The notes under the pieces: model-generated | Told to the model about the DNA's origin: nothing | Databases searched by the model: none | The model's input: only the letters and a program-made list of their open reading frames with translations | Shown: positions 8,101-16,884 of the stretch, one piece after another | Position numbering within the stretch: position 1 is the first letter of the stretch | How the letters are laid out: each line of letters opens with the position of its first letter | Translations under genes and position numbers: made by a program | Assembly: GCA_038866525.1 (NCBI GenBank) | Contig: JAWBZG010000001.1 | Coordinates: 1 to 64,000, forward strand | Origin: DTEX01 sp038866525 | GTDB lineage: Archaea > Thermoproteota > Bathyarchaeia > Bathyarchaeales > DTEX01 | Direction: 5' to 3' | DNA length: 64,000 bases

Positions 8101-8572
8101 TCTTAGGAAGGACTTCCTCCTCGATCCAGCGCTCACCTTTTGGGCTTAAAGCCCATTCAGGCCTTCCCGGAGATGGTTTAAATACTAAGCCACGCTTAGC
8201 CATCTCATTTATCCTGGAGGAAACCTGTAGATTTATTCCGGAGCGCTCTAAGAGACATCTAATGTTCGAAGGCTTATTACACCTGTTTTCTGAAAAGTAT
8301 AAAATTAAAGCGATGGCTTCATACTGCGTGATCGCTTTAATATCATCTAGGACTAAAATTGGTCCATCCTCCGTGATCTTAACTACATCGTTAAAATTTT
8401 TACCCCTATTCCGTGAGAACATAACTGAAACCATATGCTCAACTTCATTAACGAAATCCTCGGGGAGGGATCTCATAATTTCAATTAACTCGTTGGCAGT
8501 AGAACCTTCAATCACTATCTTACCGAAAGATGTATTGATTTCAGCCCGAACCTTCCCCAATAAATAACCCAC
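8084..8572 (-). CDS. Winged-helix protein, paralogue C of a local family
   Basis: The 162-residue protein has the N-terminal domain (VRAEINTSFGKIVIEGSTANEL), an ITEDGPILVLDDI linker equivalent to the EGP linker of paralogue A, and a C-terminal winged helix ending GPEWALSPKGxRW-like and EEEVLPKIRKN, echoing the EILPKIR end of paralogue A. GTG start at 8572. It overlaps the oppositely oriented gene at 7354-8100 by 17 bases at the 3' ends. The family is not one I can name; DNA-binding regulator is the best guess. Confidence 0.65.
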   Translation of the reverse strand: MGYLLGKVRAEINTSFGKIVIEGSTANELIEIMRSLPEDFVNEVEHMVSVMFSRNRGKNFNDVVKITEDGPILVLDDIKAITQYEAIALILYFSENRCNKPSNIRCLLERSGINLQVSSRINEMAKRGLVFKPSPGRPEWALSPKGERWIEEEVLPKIRKNR

Positions 8573-8639
8573 TTCCTTAAATTCACTTTACTGTTTAAGG
8601 CTACATTTTAATCTGTCCCCGCAACCATAAAAACTTTAA

Positions 8640-10553
8640 TTATTCCTTGATTCTTTCAAGCTCCTCTAATATTTTCTCCCTAAGCATTCTGTTAACTGCT
8701 TCTGGTTTAACTCTGCCTCTTAAATCCCTCATTATAATGCCCATTAAAGCGCCAAGCGCCCCCATCCCCCTCTCCGCCACCAAATTCCTGTTCTTCTCAA
8801 GATATTCCCCTACCAGTCTTTTGAGATCATCTTCCGAGATCATTGTTAATCCAAGTTCCCTTATAGCGTCAACTGGCGTAGCGCCCTCATGCTTCGCCAG
8901 CCACCTCACTATATCTGGAATGGATTCCTTCGAAGTCTTCTCGGAGCCCACTAGCTTAAACATTTCGATTATCTGATCATCCGATATAACGTCGAGATTC
9001 ACTCCCTCCCGCCTCAAAGCTTTAAATGTTTCCGTTAATGTCGCAGCTACAACGGTGGGCGCGACACCGGTTTCTTTAACTATTGTCTCAAAAAGGTCAA
9101 TGTAGTCCGAGTCAGAGAGCTGCCTAGCCAACTTCTCATTTATCCTATAGCTGTCCATCAACCTCTTAACAGTTTCTTCCGGGGGCTCTGGCAGGGACCT
9201 CCTCAACCTCTCCAAATAATCTTCGGTGATCTTCACAGGGGGCACGTCTGTTTCCGGATACATTCTCGCGGCTCCGGGTCTAGGCCTCATATATCTCGTT
9301 GTTCCATCAGGATTAGCTGCACGCGTCTCCTCCGGTACACCTCTCAATGCCTCGCGGGCTCTCTCCAGAACAGCTTTAAGAGCGTCCGTAGCGTTCTCAA
9401 TCTTATCTGCAACTAGAACAACAGCGTCCTCCTCGGAGGCGCCTACCCGCCGCCTTAACTCACGTATCTCCTCGTCTGAAACACCATAGGACCGCAACTC
9501 GTCAGTGTGGAGTATACCTCCCACCCTGCCCCAAAACTTTGCCCTATCAGAGAGCTCGCCGCCGAACCTTAAGCCCGGTATAAGCTCAAAGCTAAGTAAA
9601 CCTGAAAACTTGGGTAATTTAACAGCAAACACCTTTGCTCCTTGGCTTATAGCTCTTTGCAGCACCCTGCACTCGGTGCTCTTAAAGACTTCGGTTACTT
9701 CGAAGAATTCCTCCCTCAAATCCTCGTCCTTAAGCCCCCGCCTCCTTAATTCATCGCGGATTTTTAGGAGGTTCAGTTGACGCTGCACTTCATACTCAAT
9801 AACCTTGGAGATTAATTCGAGCTCCTGAACGCCCTTTATCTCAACTAGGGCTCCTCCCTCAATGGATATATTTAGATCCTGTCTTATCGTTCCAATGCCG
9901 CGTTTAACCCTCCTCGTAGCCCTCAATATCCTGCCTATCGCAAGCGCAACCCTCTCAGCCTCCTCTGGCGTGCTTATAACTGGACCAGTTGTAACCTCAA
10001 CGAGGGGTATGCCCAACCTATCAATCCTGTATCGCACCAGAAGACCCTCTTCACCCATCTTCCTTGCAGCGTCTTCTTCGAGACTTACGTGCTGTATTGG
10101 TATTATCTTGTTATCGACCTTTATCGAGCCATTTAATGCGACAACGCATGTCCTCTGGAAGCCCGTTGTATTTGATCCATCTATGACGATTTTACGCATA
10201 ACATAAATCTCATCTACAGGCTTAGCGTTCATCATTAGCGCGATTATTAAGGCTATTTCCAGAGCTTCGCGATTAAGCTCATGAGGCGGCTCCTCATCCA
10301 TCTCAACGAGGCAAGATGTTCTACTATCAGCCTCATAAATTATCTTCACACCCTTCTGGAACTCGAAATAGGCTGCCGGATCTATTTGACCGAGCTCGCT
10401 TTGAGTTGGCCTTAGCCTTCGAATGAACAGTATCTCGGGTTCTCCCTTAAATAGCTGAGGGGGACACTTACAGAATAGCTTCTCACGCGTTGCGAGCTGC
10501 TGATGGCATTCTAAACCAACTTTAAGCCCCAGCTCTTCATAATCTATATTCAC
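8640..10553 (-). CDS. gatE: Glutamyl-tRNA(Gln) amidotransferase subunit E
   Basis: The 637-residue protein is the kinase/transfer subunit of the archaeal GatDE complex, which turns Glu-tRNA(Gln) into Gln-tRNA(Gln). It begins YEELGLKVGLECHQQLATRE, the GatB/GatE signature, holds the GatE-specific AspRS-like insertion (RDELRRRGLKDEDLREEFFE onward) and ends in the helical YqeY-type tail (IIMRDLRGRVKPEAVNRML). Full length for the family. It lies 35 bases downstream of gatD on the same strand, the normal archaeal arrangement. Confidence 0.96.
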   Translation of the reverse strand: MNIDYEELGLKVGLECHQQLATREKLFCKCPPQLFKGEPEILFIRRLRPTQSELGQIDPAAYFEFQKGVKIIYEADSRTSCLVEMDEEPPHELNREALEIALIIALMMNAKPVDEIYVMRKIVIDGSNTTGFQRTCVVALNGSIKVDNKIIPIQHVSLEEDAARKMGEEGLLVRYRIDRLGIPLVEVTTGPVISTPEEAERVALAIGRILRATRRVKRGIGTIRQDLNISIEGGALVEIKGVQELELISKVIEYEVQRQLNLLKIRDELRRRGLKDEDLREEFFEVTEVFKSTECRVLQRAISQGAKVFAVKLPKFSGLLSFELIPGLRFGGELSDRAKFWGRVGGILHTDELRSYGVSDEEIRELRRRVGASEEDAVVLVADKIENATDALKAVLERAREALRGVPEETRAANPDGTTRYMRPRPGAARMYPETDVPPVKITEDYLERLRRSLPEPPEETVKRLMDSYRINEKLARQLSDSDYIDLFETIVKETGVAPTVVAATLTETFKALRREGVNLDVISDDQIIEMFKLVGSEKTSKESIPDIVRWLAKHEGATPVDAIRELGLTMISEDDLKRLVGEYLEKNRNLVAERGMGALGALMGIIMRDLRGRVKPEAVNRMLREKILEELERIKE

Positions 10554-10588
10554 TTCCTAAACCACTCCTTTAAGGCTTAATCACAATT

Positions 10589-11929
10589 CTAAATTTTTGG
10601 GATTTCTACGGGCTCAACTGTTCTCTCAGAAAATTCGTTTGCGATATTTGTCAACATAAGCCTTTTTACTTCCTCTAGGTCTTTTGTCTGTGCTAAGCAC
10701 CACATCATTTTAACTAAGGCGGTTTCAGCAAGCATATCTGCCAGCGGGATTACCCCCATAGCTAGGAGATCTCTACCATTAGAGTAGACGTTCATGTTCA
10801 CCCGCCCCCATATGCACTGTGAAGTCATAGCGACAACAACTCCACTCTCAATGGCTCTCTTAATCGCCGGAAAACATTCTCTGCGGACATGCCCTAATCC
10901 CGTCCCCTCAAAAATTATCCCCCTATAGCCTTCTGAAACATGCCAATCAATAATCTTGGGGTCCATGCCTGGATAAAATTTTATTAGCGCAACCCTCTCA
11001 TCAAAGTTTGGCTTCAATATAAGGCTGCGGCCGGGGTCTCTGGGCAGATAATTCTCCACAAGCATGTAAATGTTATTAGCGATAACTTTAGCCAGAGGCT
11101 TAGCATTTACCGTCTTAAAGGCATCTCTACGGCTGGTGTGACACTTTCTTACTTTTGTCCCTCTATGTAAAACTATAGCTTCATCTGACGGTGTCTCATG
11201 CATGGCGACAGCCACCTCGGCGAATGGCGCTCTTGAGGCGGCTGAAACCGCACCTATGAGATTGAGGGCTGCGTCGGAGCTGGGTCTATCCTCAGACCTT
11301 TGAGCACCAACCAATATGACCGGGACCGGAAGATTCTGTAGAGCGAAGCTTAGAGCCGCAGCCGAATAACCCATCGTATCAGTCCCATGGGTTATCACGA
11401 CGCCTTGAACACCTTTAGCTATATATTTGGCGACAGCTTCAGCCATAGCTGACCAATGCTTCGGAGTTAGATCCTCACTAAAGGTGCTGAAGAGTATTTC
11501 TGCGTCAATGACAGCTATTTCCGACAGTTCTGGAACAATACTGTAAAGATCGCTTGCTGATATAACTGGTCTAACCGCACCAGTCCTATAATCAACGCGG
11601 CTAGCTATCGTTCCACCAGTGCTTAAAATCGCGACTCTCGGCAGACCTATTTTCTGCTCGGGTGGCGGTGGAGGGATAAACGCTGGCTTTGCTTCTGAAG
11701 AGATTTTTTCTATTTTAGTTTCCGGTGTAACTTCAACTCCAATATTGTAGCCAGACTTAATCTTTATCACGATATGTCGGTCATCACTGTACTCTGATCT
11801 GGGTATCAAAATACCTTCAAAGATATCGCTCCCCCTAACTATGCGTATCAAATCCCCGATCTCGACACCAGATTCTAGTAGAATCTTTAGAGCTAGTCCT
11901 TTATATCCTATAAGCCTCTCACCCATCAT
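10589..11929 (-). CDS. gatD: Glutamyl-tRNA(Gln) amidotransferase subunit D
   Basis: The 446-residue protein has an N-terminal GatD-specific domain (GYKGLALKILLESGVEIGDLI) and an L-asparaginase-like amidase domain from about residue 95. Catalytic motifs are LSTGGTIASRVD (first Thr) and VITHGTDTMGYSAAAL (Thr-Asp pair), which release ammonia from glutamine or asparagine for GatE. A plain asparaginase would lack the N-terminal domain. Two adjacent ATGs at 11929 and 11926 are possible starts. Forms an operon with gatE. Confidence 0.96.
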   Translation of the reverse strand: MMGERLIGYKGLALKILLESGVEIGDLIRIVRGSDIFEGILIPRSEYSDDRHIVIKIKSGYNIGVEVTPETKIEKISSEAKPAFIPPPPPEQKIGLPRVAILSTGGTIASRVDYRTGAVRPVISASDLYSIVPELSEIAVIDAEILFSTFSEDLTPKHWSAMAEAVAKYIAKGVQGVVITHGTDTMGYSAAALSFALQNLPVPVILVGAQRSEDRPSSDAALNLIGAVSAASRAPFAEVAVAMHETPSDEAIVLHRGTKVRKCHTSRRDAFKTVNAKPLAKVIANNIYMLVENYLPRDPGRSLILKPNFDERVALIKFYPGMDPKIIDWHVSEGYRGIIFEGTGLGHVRRECFPAIKRAIESGVVVAMTSQCIWGRVNMNVYSNGRDLLAMGVIPLADMLAETALVKMMWCLAQTKDLEEVKRLMLTNIANEFSERTVEPVEIPKI

Positions 11930-12035
11930 CTGTTACCTCAAGTTAAGCGTGAAACACAGCTAAAAAAGTAGTTAGTGGAAGGATTAAAAGACCGCGCTTA
12001 ACTCAGAGTATTCTGCTTTATCTATTTCTAAAGCT

Positions 12036-12296
12036 CTAAAGTATTTTGTAGACTCTGTCGCCTTCCCTAACCCTCTGGTTGACTTTAAGCCCTATACTCT
12101 GCCCACCATATGCAACATTCACATTTTTATGCTCTATTTGCATTGATTCAACAGTTTGCTCAAAATTTGTCGTCGTACCCCTTATGAGAATTCTATCGCC
12201 AACAGATAAAGTATCGGTTAAATTAACTACGGCAACACCTATCTTGGTAAAGTAGTGAGTCACTTTACCAACTTCTTTTAACTCTGGTTCAGACAT
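12036..12296 (-). CDS. EF-Tu domain 2-like small protein
   Basis: An 86-residue beta-barrel protein. The segment GKVTHYFTKIGVAVVNLTDTLSVGDRILIRG followed by an HKNVNVAYGGQSIGLKV-like stretch is domain 2 of translation elongation GTPases without the GTPase domain. Free-standing archaeal members are commonly labelled translation elongation factor-like proteins and are sometimes near U32 peptidases involved in tRNA or rRNA modification; none is adjacent here. The function is unproven. Confidence 0.75.
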   Translation of the reverse strand: MSEPELKEVGKVTHYFTKIGVAVVNLTDTLSVGDRILIRGTTTNFEQTVESMQIEHKNVNVAYGGQSIGLKVNQRVREGDRVYKIL

Positions 12297-12437
12297 GTTT
12301 TCACCCGCTGATAAAAATAAGTAGATTAATATCCTTAAATGATTTGCGATGTCTTTATTTTACGTCCCAATATTTTTGTCAGCATACCATAAATAAGAGC
12401 TGAGGATTTTAGAGAACGTATCATTTTGAAATGTTTG

Positions 12438-12842
12438 TTATGAAATCTCCTCAAGATCCTTTAAGCTTAGCCCAAGCTCCTTCGCCCTCTTAATAAGCTC
12501 CTCTAGCTCCGTCTTTAACTTCTTTTTCTCTTCCTCTTTCGATACGAATATTGTGAGGGTTTCTAAAGGTCTTATCTCCATAATTTCTATCGTCGCCGAA
12601 AGCGGCTTAAACTCCCCCTTCGGTCCGGTCTCATAGTTTATTGTGAGCCTTGCCGGCTTATCCGTGGCGTTACGCTTATTTATTTCCTCGACAAGCTTAG
12701 CGGCTAAATCAACCCAAACCTTTTTATTCTCCTCCCTTACTTCGGCTGGAACCCCTGTGTAAAATGTGGAGTAAAACCATCTCTTAGCCCTGAATAATGC
12801 GCTTTTGCATGTAGGTGTTATCCTGAACCTTTGAACAGGCAT
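12438..12842 (-). CDS. Hypothetical protein with C-terminal coiled coil
   Basis: About 134 residues from the ATG at 12842 (a longer frame begins four codons earlier). The N-terminal part is basic and aromatic (PVQRFRITPTCKSALFRAKRWFYSTFYTG), the middle has alternating hydrophobics that look like beta strands, and residues 105-134 are charged with a heptad-like pattern (EEEKKKLKTELEELIKRAKEL), a likely coiled coil. I do not recognise the family. It is monocistronic, with a 140-base gap on one side and a 220-base gap on the other. Confidence 0.6.
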   Translation of the reverse strand: MPVQRFRITPTCKSALFRAKRWFYSTFYTGVPAEVREENKKVWVDLAAKLVEEINKRNATDKPARLTINYETGPKGEFKPLSATIEIMEIRPLETLTIFVSKEEEKKKLKTELEELIKRAKELGLSLKDLEEIS

Positions 12843-13061
12843 ATTTGCCCCCAAATAATATATGTATTAAGGTGAGCATATAAATATATCGAGCATAATA
12901 TATTAAACACGCAGCAACGATCTTTATTGATATTCTCCTAGATCCACAGCATATTATCCACGTAAATGCTCCGATAATGTATAATTTAAAATATCGCCCC
13001 ATATTAGAAGCGATTAAGTCGAAAGAAACCTGCATGAGAATAGCGCTGGAAAGGGTCGCAT

Positions 13062-13274
13062 ATGGGTCAGAAACTTAAAATGATGTTTGCAATAATAATA
13101 GTTGGGTTTACGGGCTTCATTTTAGGTGTGGCGGCTAATCTAGTTTATGCTTACGTTCTCCCAGCGTTGACCGAGATCTTTCCACAGATCTTTACGTCAG
13201 AATGGGTTGTTTGGGGCTTAGCTGGAGCATTTTTGGCGATTGCATGCTGCCTTATCTATGCATGCCTGCCATGA
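13062..13274 (+). CDS. Small two-helix membrane protein (possibly the 5' part of a split gene)
   Basis: 70 residues with two hydrophobic segments (about 7-33 and 46-68) and a short loop. It ends ACLP followed by TGA at 13272. The same frame stays open beyond that TGA, without another stop, to 13979, where it encodes an Ig-like, secreted-type domain lacking its own signal. It is therefore either a separate small membrane protein or the N-terminal anchor of a larger surface protein interrupted by one stop codon. Confidence 0.5.
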   Translation: MGQKLKMMFAIIIVGFTGFILGVAANLVYAYVLPALTEIFPQIFTSEWVVWGLAGAFLAIACCLIYACLP

Positions 13275-13292
13275 AAAGGCTTTAAAGCCACA

Positions 13293-13979
13293 TTGGTGGT
13301 GCATTGGTTGGTCGGCTCTCCACTAGAATATAAGGCTTCTGAATGGATAGATTCCTCGGGGAAAACGATTTCACGATGCCTTGTATACGACCAGGTATTT
13401 GTGAGAGTTATTGTCGAGAACCCATTGAGAATGCGGTCTACAATAGGTTTAATTAAGGTGGCGATATTCAAGAGCAGTAGACTTCTCCCCGATGCTAGCG
13501 TGAAGTGGTCTAAGCATGTTGTGACGCTCCCTCCTCTCTCAAGCGAAAGGATAATTGTGCCATTTAAACCATTATACGAAGCCGAATACTACTATAAGAT
13601 TTATGTGGAGGATAGAGAAGTATACGCGCAGCCAAAAGGCTCGCCTCCGAGGCTCTACGCATATAGAAGAGAGAGCCGTATAATTATCGATAAAATATCA
13701 GGGTTCTCGCGAAACCCAGGTTTCTCTGTAGCTGGCAAGCTCGTTGATGCTCTTACTGGTGAAGGTGTAGGGAGGGCCAGAATAGAAGTATATGATTCTA
13801 GAGTCTTTAGAAATGATAAGATGCTCGCCTACGGGATCACGGATGAATCCGGCTCATTCACAATAGGAGGGTTAAGACCATTCAAAGTCGGGAGCCGATT
13901 TAAAATCTATTTGAGGTTTAGGGGAGATGATGTTTACAAACCATCTTTCAGTGATCAATTCACAGTTAGCCTGGCTTAA
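13293..13979 (+). CDS. Ig-like/CNA-B-like surface domain protein, frame continuous with upstream membrane ORF
   Basis: 228 residues counted from TTG at 13293. Two beta-rich domains can be seen: residues about 20-110 contain VYDQVFVRVIVENPL, typical of CARDB/Ig-like folds, and residues about 140-228 contain GKLVDALTGEGVGRARIEVY and ITDESGSFTIGGL, the signature of carboxypeptidase-regulatory/CNA-B-like domains. These occur in extracellular proteins, but this frame has no signal peptide and no Shine-Dalgarno box. It is in the same frame as the two-helix ORF 13062-13274, separated by a single TGA, which suggests one membrane-anchored protein with a nonsense codon. Confidence 0.5.
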   Translation: MVVHWLVGSPLEYKASEWIDSSGKTISRCLVYDQVFVRVIVENPLRMRSTIGLIKVAIFKSSRLLPDASVKWSKHVVTLPPLSSERIIVPFKPLYEAEYYYKIYVEDREVYAQPKGSPPRLYAYRRESRIIIDKISGFSRNPGFSVAGKLVDALTGEGVGRARIEVYDSRVFRNDKMLAYGITDESGSFTIGGLRPFKVGSRFKIYLRFRGDDVYKPSFSDQFTVSLA

Positions 13980-14111
13980 CACTGATTTCTTCAGCCAAAT
14001 ATCTCTATAATCGCTTCACTTTAGTGAGGGAAGCAGAAATTTTTATTAGAGGAAAAGATAAAAGTATGTTTTCTCAAGATTTCTATCAATAATTATGATA
14101 TTTGCGGGCTT

Positions 14112-15185
14112 GTGATAGTTATGCGGGGAAAATTAACGCTCATAATAGTGACTGCTACCCTTTTCATTGTCTTATGGTACTATTTGCTTGGCGGATCGAA
14201 AATCCTCGCTTTCTTGGTGAGCGAGCATTATGCGGCGAGGTTTATTTCAGCCCTAGCCTTATTCACTGGGCTTACAATAGGCTACTTACTCATTTCGCTG
14301 CTAATAAAGTCGGCGATGTTGAGGGCTGGCGCTAAAGAAGGCGAAGTAGTTATGATCAATAACGTTATTAAAGCGTGCCTGGTTCTAGCTGGAATACTAT
14401 CCGTTTTAAGTGATTGGTTTTCGCTTGGAGCTCTCGGCTCAGTCTTCGCGGCTTTCGGAGGAATGTTTCTGGGATGGTCGCTGCAGGCGCCTATAACTGG
14501 AATAGCCGGCTGGCTCCTGATTTCGATTATTAGACCCTTCAGCGTTGGCGATAGGGTTCAACTGCCATCCTATGGTCTAGTTGGCGACGTTGTCGCTGTC
14601 ACCCCACTGTATACAATATTAAATCAGGTAGGTGGGTCGGTTGGAAGCGAAGAGCCAGTGAACAGAACAATTTTAATACCGAACGCTATGCTCTTCGGCA
14701 CATTGATCATCAATTATACGCCTAAAGAGCAGGAAAAACTCATTGAGATGTTTCGGGAGAGGTTCAGTAAAGGCGAATCTGAATCTGGTCCAGCTTACAT
14801 ACTGGACGAATTTGTCTTGAGGATCACGTTTGACTCCGACTGGGATGAAGCCGAGAGAATATTGCTAAATGCGGCGAAAGAGGTTACTGCGGACATTATA
14901 AAGGCAACTGGTCAGGAGCCATATATCCGCGCAGATGTCTCCGACTGGTATGGGGTATTCATGAGACTTAGATTCATGACTATTGCGACAGAGAGACCAC
15001 GGATAATGTATGAATTAACAAAAAGAATAATTAAGGCAATACAGGAGAGCGATAAAGTGGACATAGCGATACCATACGTATATTCTATGAAGCGCCCCTT
15101 CCCGATTCAAGCAGTGAAAGATCCTATTGGACTCATTGGCATAAAAAAGTTAAACCCGGAAGATAACGCTACAACAAAGGATTAA
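14112..15185 (+). CDS. MscS-family mechanosensitive channel
   Basis: The 357-residue membrane protein has three to four N-terminal helices. The pore helix FGGMFLGWSLQAPITGIAGWLLIS near residue 120 and the following RPFSVGDRVQL (beta domain) are the MscS signature; the C-terminal alpha/beta domain follows. Such channels open on hypo-osmotic shock. GTG at 14112 or ATG at 14121 can start it; only three residues differ. Upstream is a 130-base region with A/T-rich promoter-like sequence. An ordinary, complete gene. Confidence 0.88.
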   Translation: MIVMRGKLTLIIVTATLFIVLWYYLLGGSKILAFLVSEHYAARFISALALFTGLTIGYLLISLLIKSAMLRAGAKEGEVVMINNVIKACLVLAGILSVLSDWFSLGALGSVFAAFGGMFLGWSLQAPITGIAGWLLISIIRPFSVGDRVQLPSYGLVGDVVAVTPLYTILNQVGGSVGSEEPVNRTILIPNAMLFGTLIINYTPKEQEKLIEMFRERFSKGESESGPAYILDEFVLRITFDSDWDEAERILLNAAKEVTADIIKATGQEPYIRADVSDWYGVFMRLRFMTIATERPRIMYELTKRIIKAIQESDKVDIAIPYVYSMKRPFPIQAVKDPIGLIGIKKLNPEDNATTKD

Positions 15186-15221
15186 AGAAGCGATGTGAAA
15201 GTAAGCGATAAGGAAGCACCT

Positions 15222-16238
15222 TTAATACAGATCTAAAGGTGCGCCCTTTTCCAGCAAATTATTTAATGCCACTAAAGTGTCTGCAGCCAGTATAATATCT
15301 CTTATCCTTACACGTTCATTTCTCGTGTGGCAGAGGTGTAATTCACCCGGCCCGAAAATGGCTACATCGCAACCAGCGTGCTCATGTAGGTTGACTGCAT
15401 CGGTCCAAGATGGCATATTGGAGAATCTAGCCGTATAACCGACAATGTTTATTGCGTCCCTTAATATTTCAGGCACCTTAGAGCCTATAAAACCATTATA
15501 AGCCTCTTTAACAATAATTTCGAGGTTTTCGGAGCGTAAAATTCCCCTAATTTTCGCTAAAATTTCTTCAACCTCAATCTCTGGTTTAAAGATTAGTTCA
15601 ACCCTTGCTTCACATTCCTCGGGGATCGCGAAGTCCTCTGGGCTGCCACCGCTTATATACTGTACTGAGATAATTGCCTCATCAATACCCATAAGATTCG
15701 ATACCGCCTTAATGCATTCTTCTATGGCGTTCCTACCCATATGTGGTGTTGCACCGTGAGCTGCAATCCCCCTAGCTTTAACAGTGATCTCTAACCCACC
15801 ATATTGTATATTCGCTATCGCCATATCGGTTGGCTCCATAACGACCGCCATTTTAGGCTTATATTTCCTACAGAAATCCATTGAGCCTCTACCGTCACCC
15901 TCCTCATCGCAAAAGAAAGCAACGCCGAAATTGAGCTCCTTAAAACCAATCCTCTTTAAGGCTAGGAGAATAGCCGCTATGCTCGCCTTAGCGTCGCAAA
16001 CACCTGTCCCATAAGCGTATTCGCCGTCAAATGTGAATTGGGACAGAAGTCTAAACGTATCCATATGGGTCGCAATAATGAACTCCTTTTCGGGTAAAAC
16101 TAAGACGTTAGAGCAATCAATAAGGGCTTCATAGCCTAAGGACTCTAGATAACTTAGGATGAAAGATGCCATCTCCCCCTCTCTTCCAGAGTAAGACTCT
16201 ATTTTAGCCAATCTTTCGAGGAGAGAGATAGCATCCAT
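15222..16238 (-). CDS. M20-family metallo-deacylase (LysK/ArgE/DapE type)
   Basis: About 338 residues. The zinc site motifs are ATHMDTF (about residue 55), GTGVCDAKASIAAIL (about 75) and FFCDEEGDGRGSM (about 107), followed by a dimerisation lid with HGATPHMGRNAIE. In archaea the [LysW]-lysine/ornithine hydrolase LysK of lysine or arginine synthesis has this length and TGVCDAKA motif, and it is the best candidate. No lysW, lysX or argB homologue is beside it. The ATG at 16238 is the likely start; the longer frame from 16322 overlaps the divergent GNAT gene and carries an artefactual hydrophobic stretch. Confidence 0.75.
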   Translation of the reverse strand: MDAISLLERLAKIESYSGREGEMASFILSYLESLGYEALIDCSNVLVLPEKEFIIATHMDTFRLLSQFTFDGEYAYGTGVCDAKASIAAILLALKRIGFKELNFGVAFFCDEEGDGRGSMDFCRKYKPKMAVVMEPTDMAIANIQYGGLEITVKARGIAAHGATPHMGRNAIEECIKAVSNLMGIDEAIISVQYISGGSPEDFAIPEECEARVELIFKPEIEVEEILAKIRGILRSENLEIIVKEAYNGFIGSKVPEILRDAINIVGYTARFSNMPSWTDAVNLHEHAGCDVAIFGPGELHLCHTRNERVRIRDIILAADTLVALNNLLEKGAPLDLY

Positions 16239-16275
16239 CGAGAGATTTTTAAGCGCAGACGATAAAAAAGTTATT

Positions 16276-16731
16276 GTGAAAATTAGGGCTGTGAAGCCTA
16301 GTGACATCAACTCTTTTGTCAAGCTATATGTGGAATCTTATAGAGGGCTTGAAGAATACGCGTACACTAATAGGGGAGATGTAAAAGACTATTTCAAGTG
16401 GCTGTTTAGAAGGGATCCCGAAGGTTTCCTCATGGTTGAGCTGAATGAGCCTATCGCCTTCATAGCGTGTGACACAAACTGGTTTAGCCACTTTGAGGGC
16501 GAGATTTTAGGTGAAATCCATGAGCTCTTCGTTCATCCATGCTATAGGGGAAGGGGAATAGGAAGCCTACTAATTGAGGAAGCAGTTAACTATGCGAGGA
16601 GAAAGGGACGGAAGATGATGGGTCTATGGGTTGGAGCAAAAAATATTCCTGCAAAAGAGTTCTACGTGAAGAGAGGCTTCATTGAAACCTTAACCCTTGG
16701 AAAATGGACGAGGATGATAAAAAGAATCTGA
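16276..16731 (+). CDS. GNAT N-acetyltransferase
   Basis: The 151-residue protein has the acetyl-CoA binding motif A, VHPCYRGRGIGSLLIEEAVNYARRKG, near residue 90 (Q/RxxGxG/A) and the C-terminal NIPAKEFYVKRGF motif B. The start is GTG at 16276, 37 bases from the divergent M20 gene. Substrate cannot be told from sequence; general amine or ribosomal-protein type acetyltransferase is possible. Confidence 0.85.
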   Translation: MKIRAVKPSDINSFVKLYVESYRGLEEYAYTNRGDVKDYFKWLFRRDPEGFLMVELNEPIAFIACDTNWFSHFEGEILGEIHELFVHPCYRGRGIGSLLIEEAVNYARRKGRKMMGLWVGAKNIPAKEFYVKRGFIETLTLGKWTRMIKRI

Positions 16732-16884
16732 AACTGACATTCCAGTTTTATTCTACATCGCCTTTAAACTTGCCTACATATAATCGACATTGATGCGTTA
16801 CTAGACCTGAAGGAAAAAGGTAAGGATCTGGAGAAAATGGTCTTTGAGATACTCTAGGGTTAGAGAAAGCGGGATAAGGCTTCT

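Noticed and set aside
12784..13035. Minus-strand 83-codon frame upstream of the gene at 12438
   Set aside because: It overlaps a promoter-like A/T-rich region, with no homologous motif; taken as a chance frame.
13272..13274. Selenocysteine reading of the UGA in the split surface protein gene
   Set aside because: No SECIS-like element was recognised and the residue context is not a known selenoprotein site; kept only as one of several explanations.
13990..14040. TCACTTTAGTGA small palindrome before the MscS gene
   Set aside because: Only five base pairs per arm; too short to claim as an operator or terminator.
16780..16857. Short open frame reading IDIDALLDLKEKGKDLEKMV
   Set aside because: Only about 24 codons with no start or ribosome site; might be a relic, but cannot be distinguished from chance.
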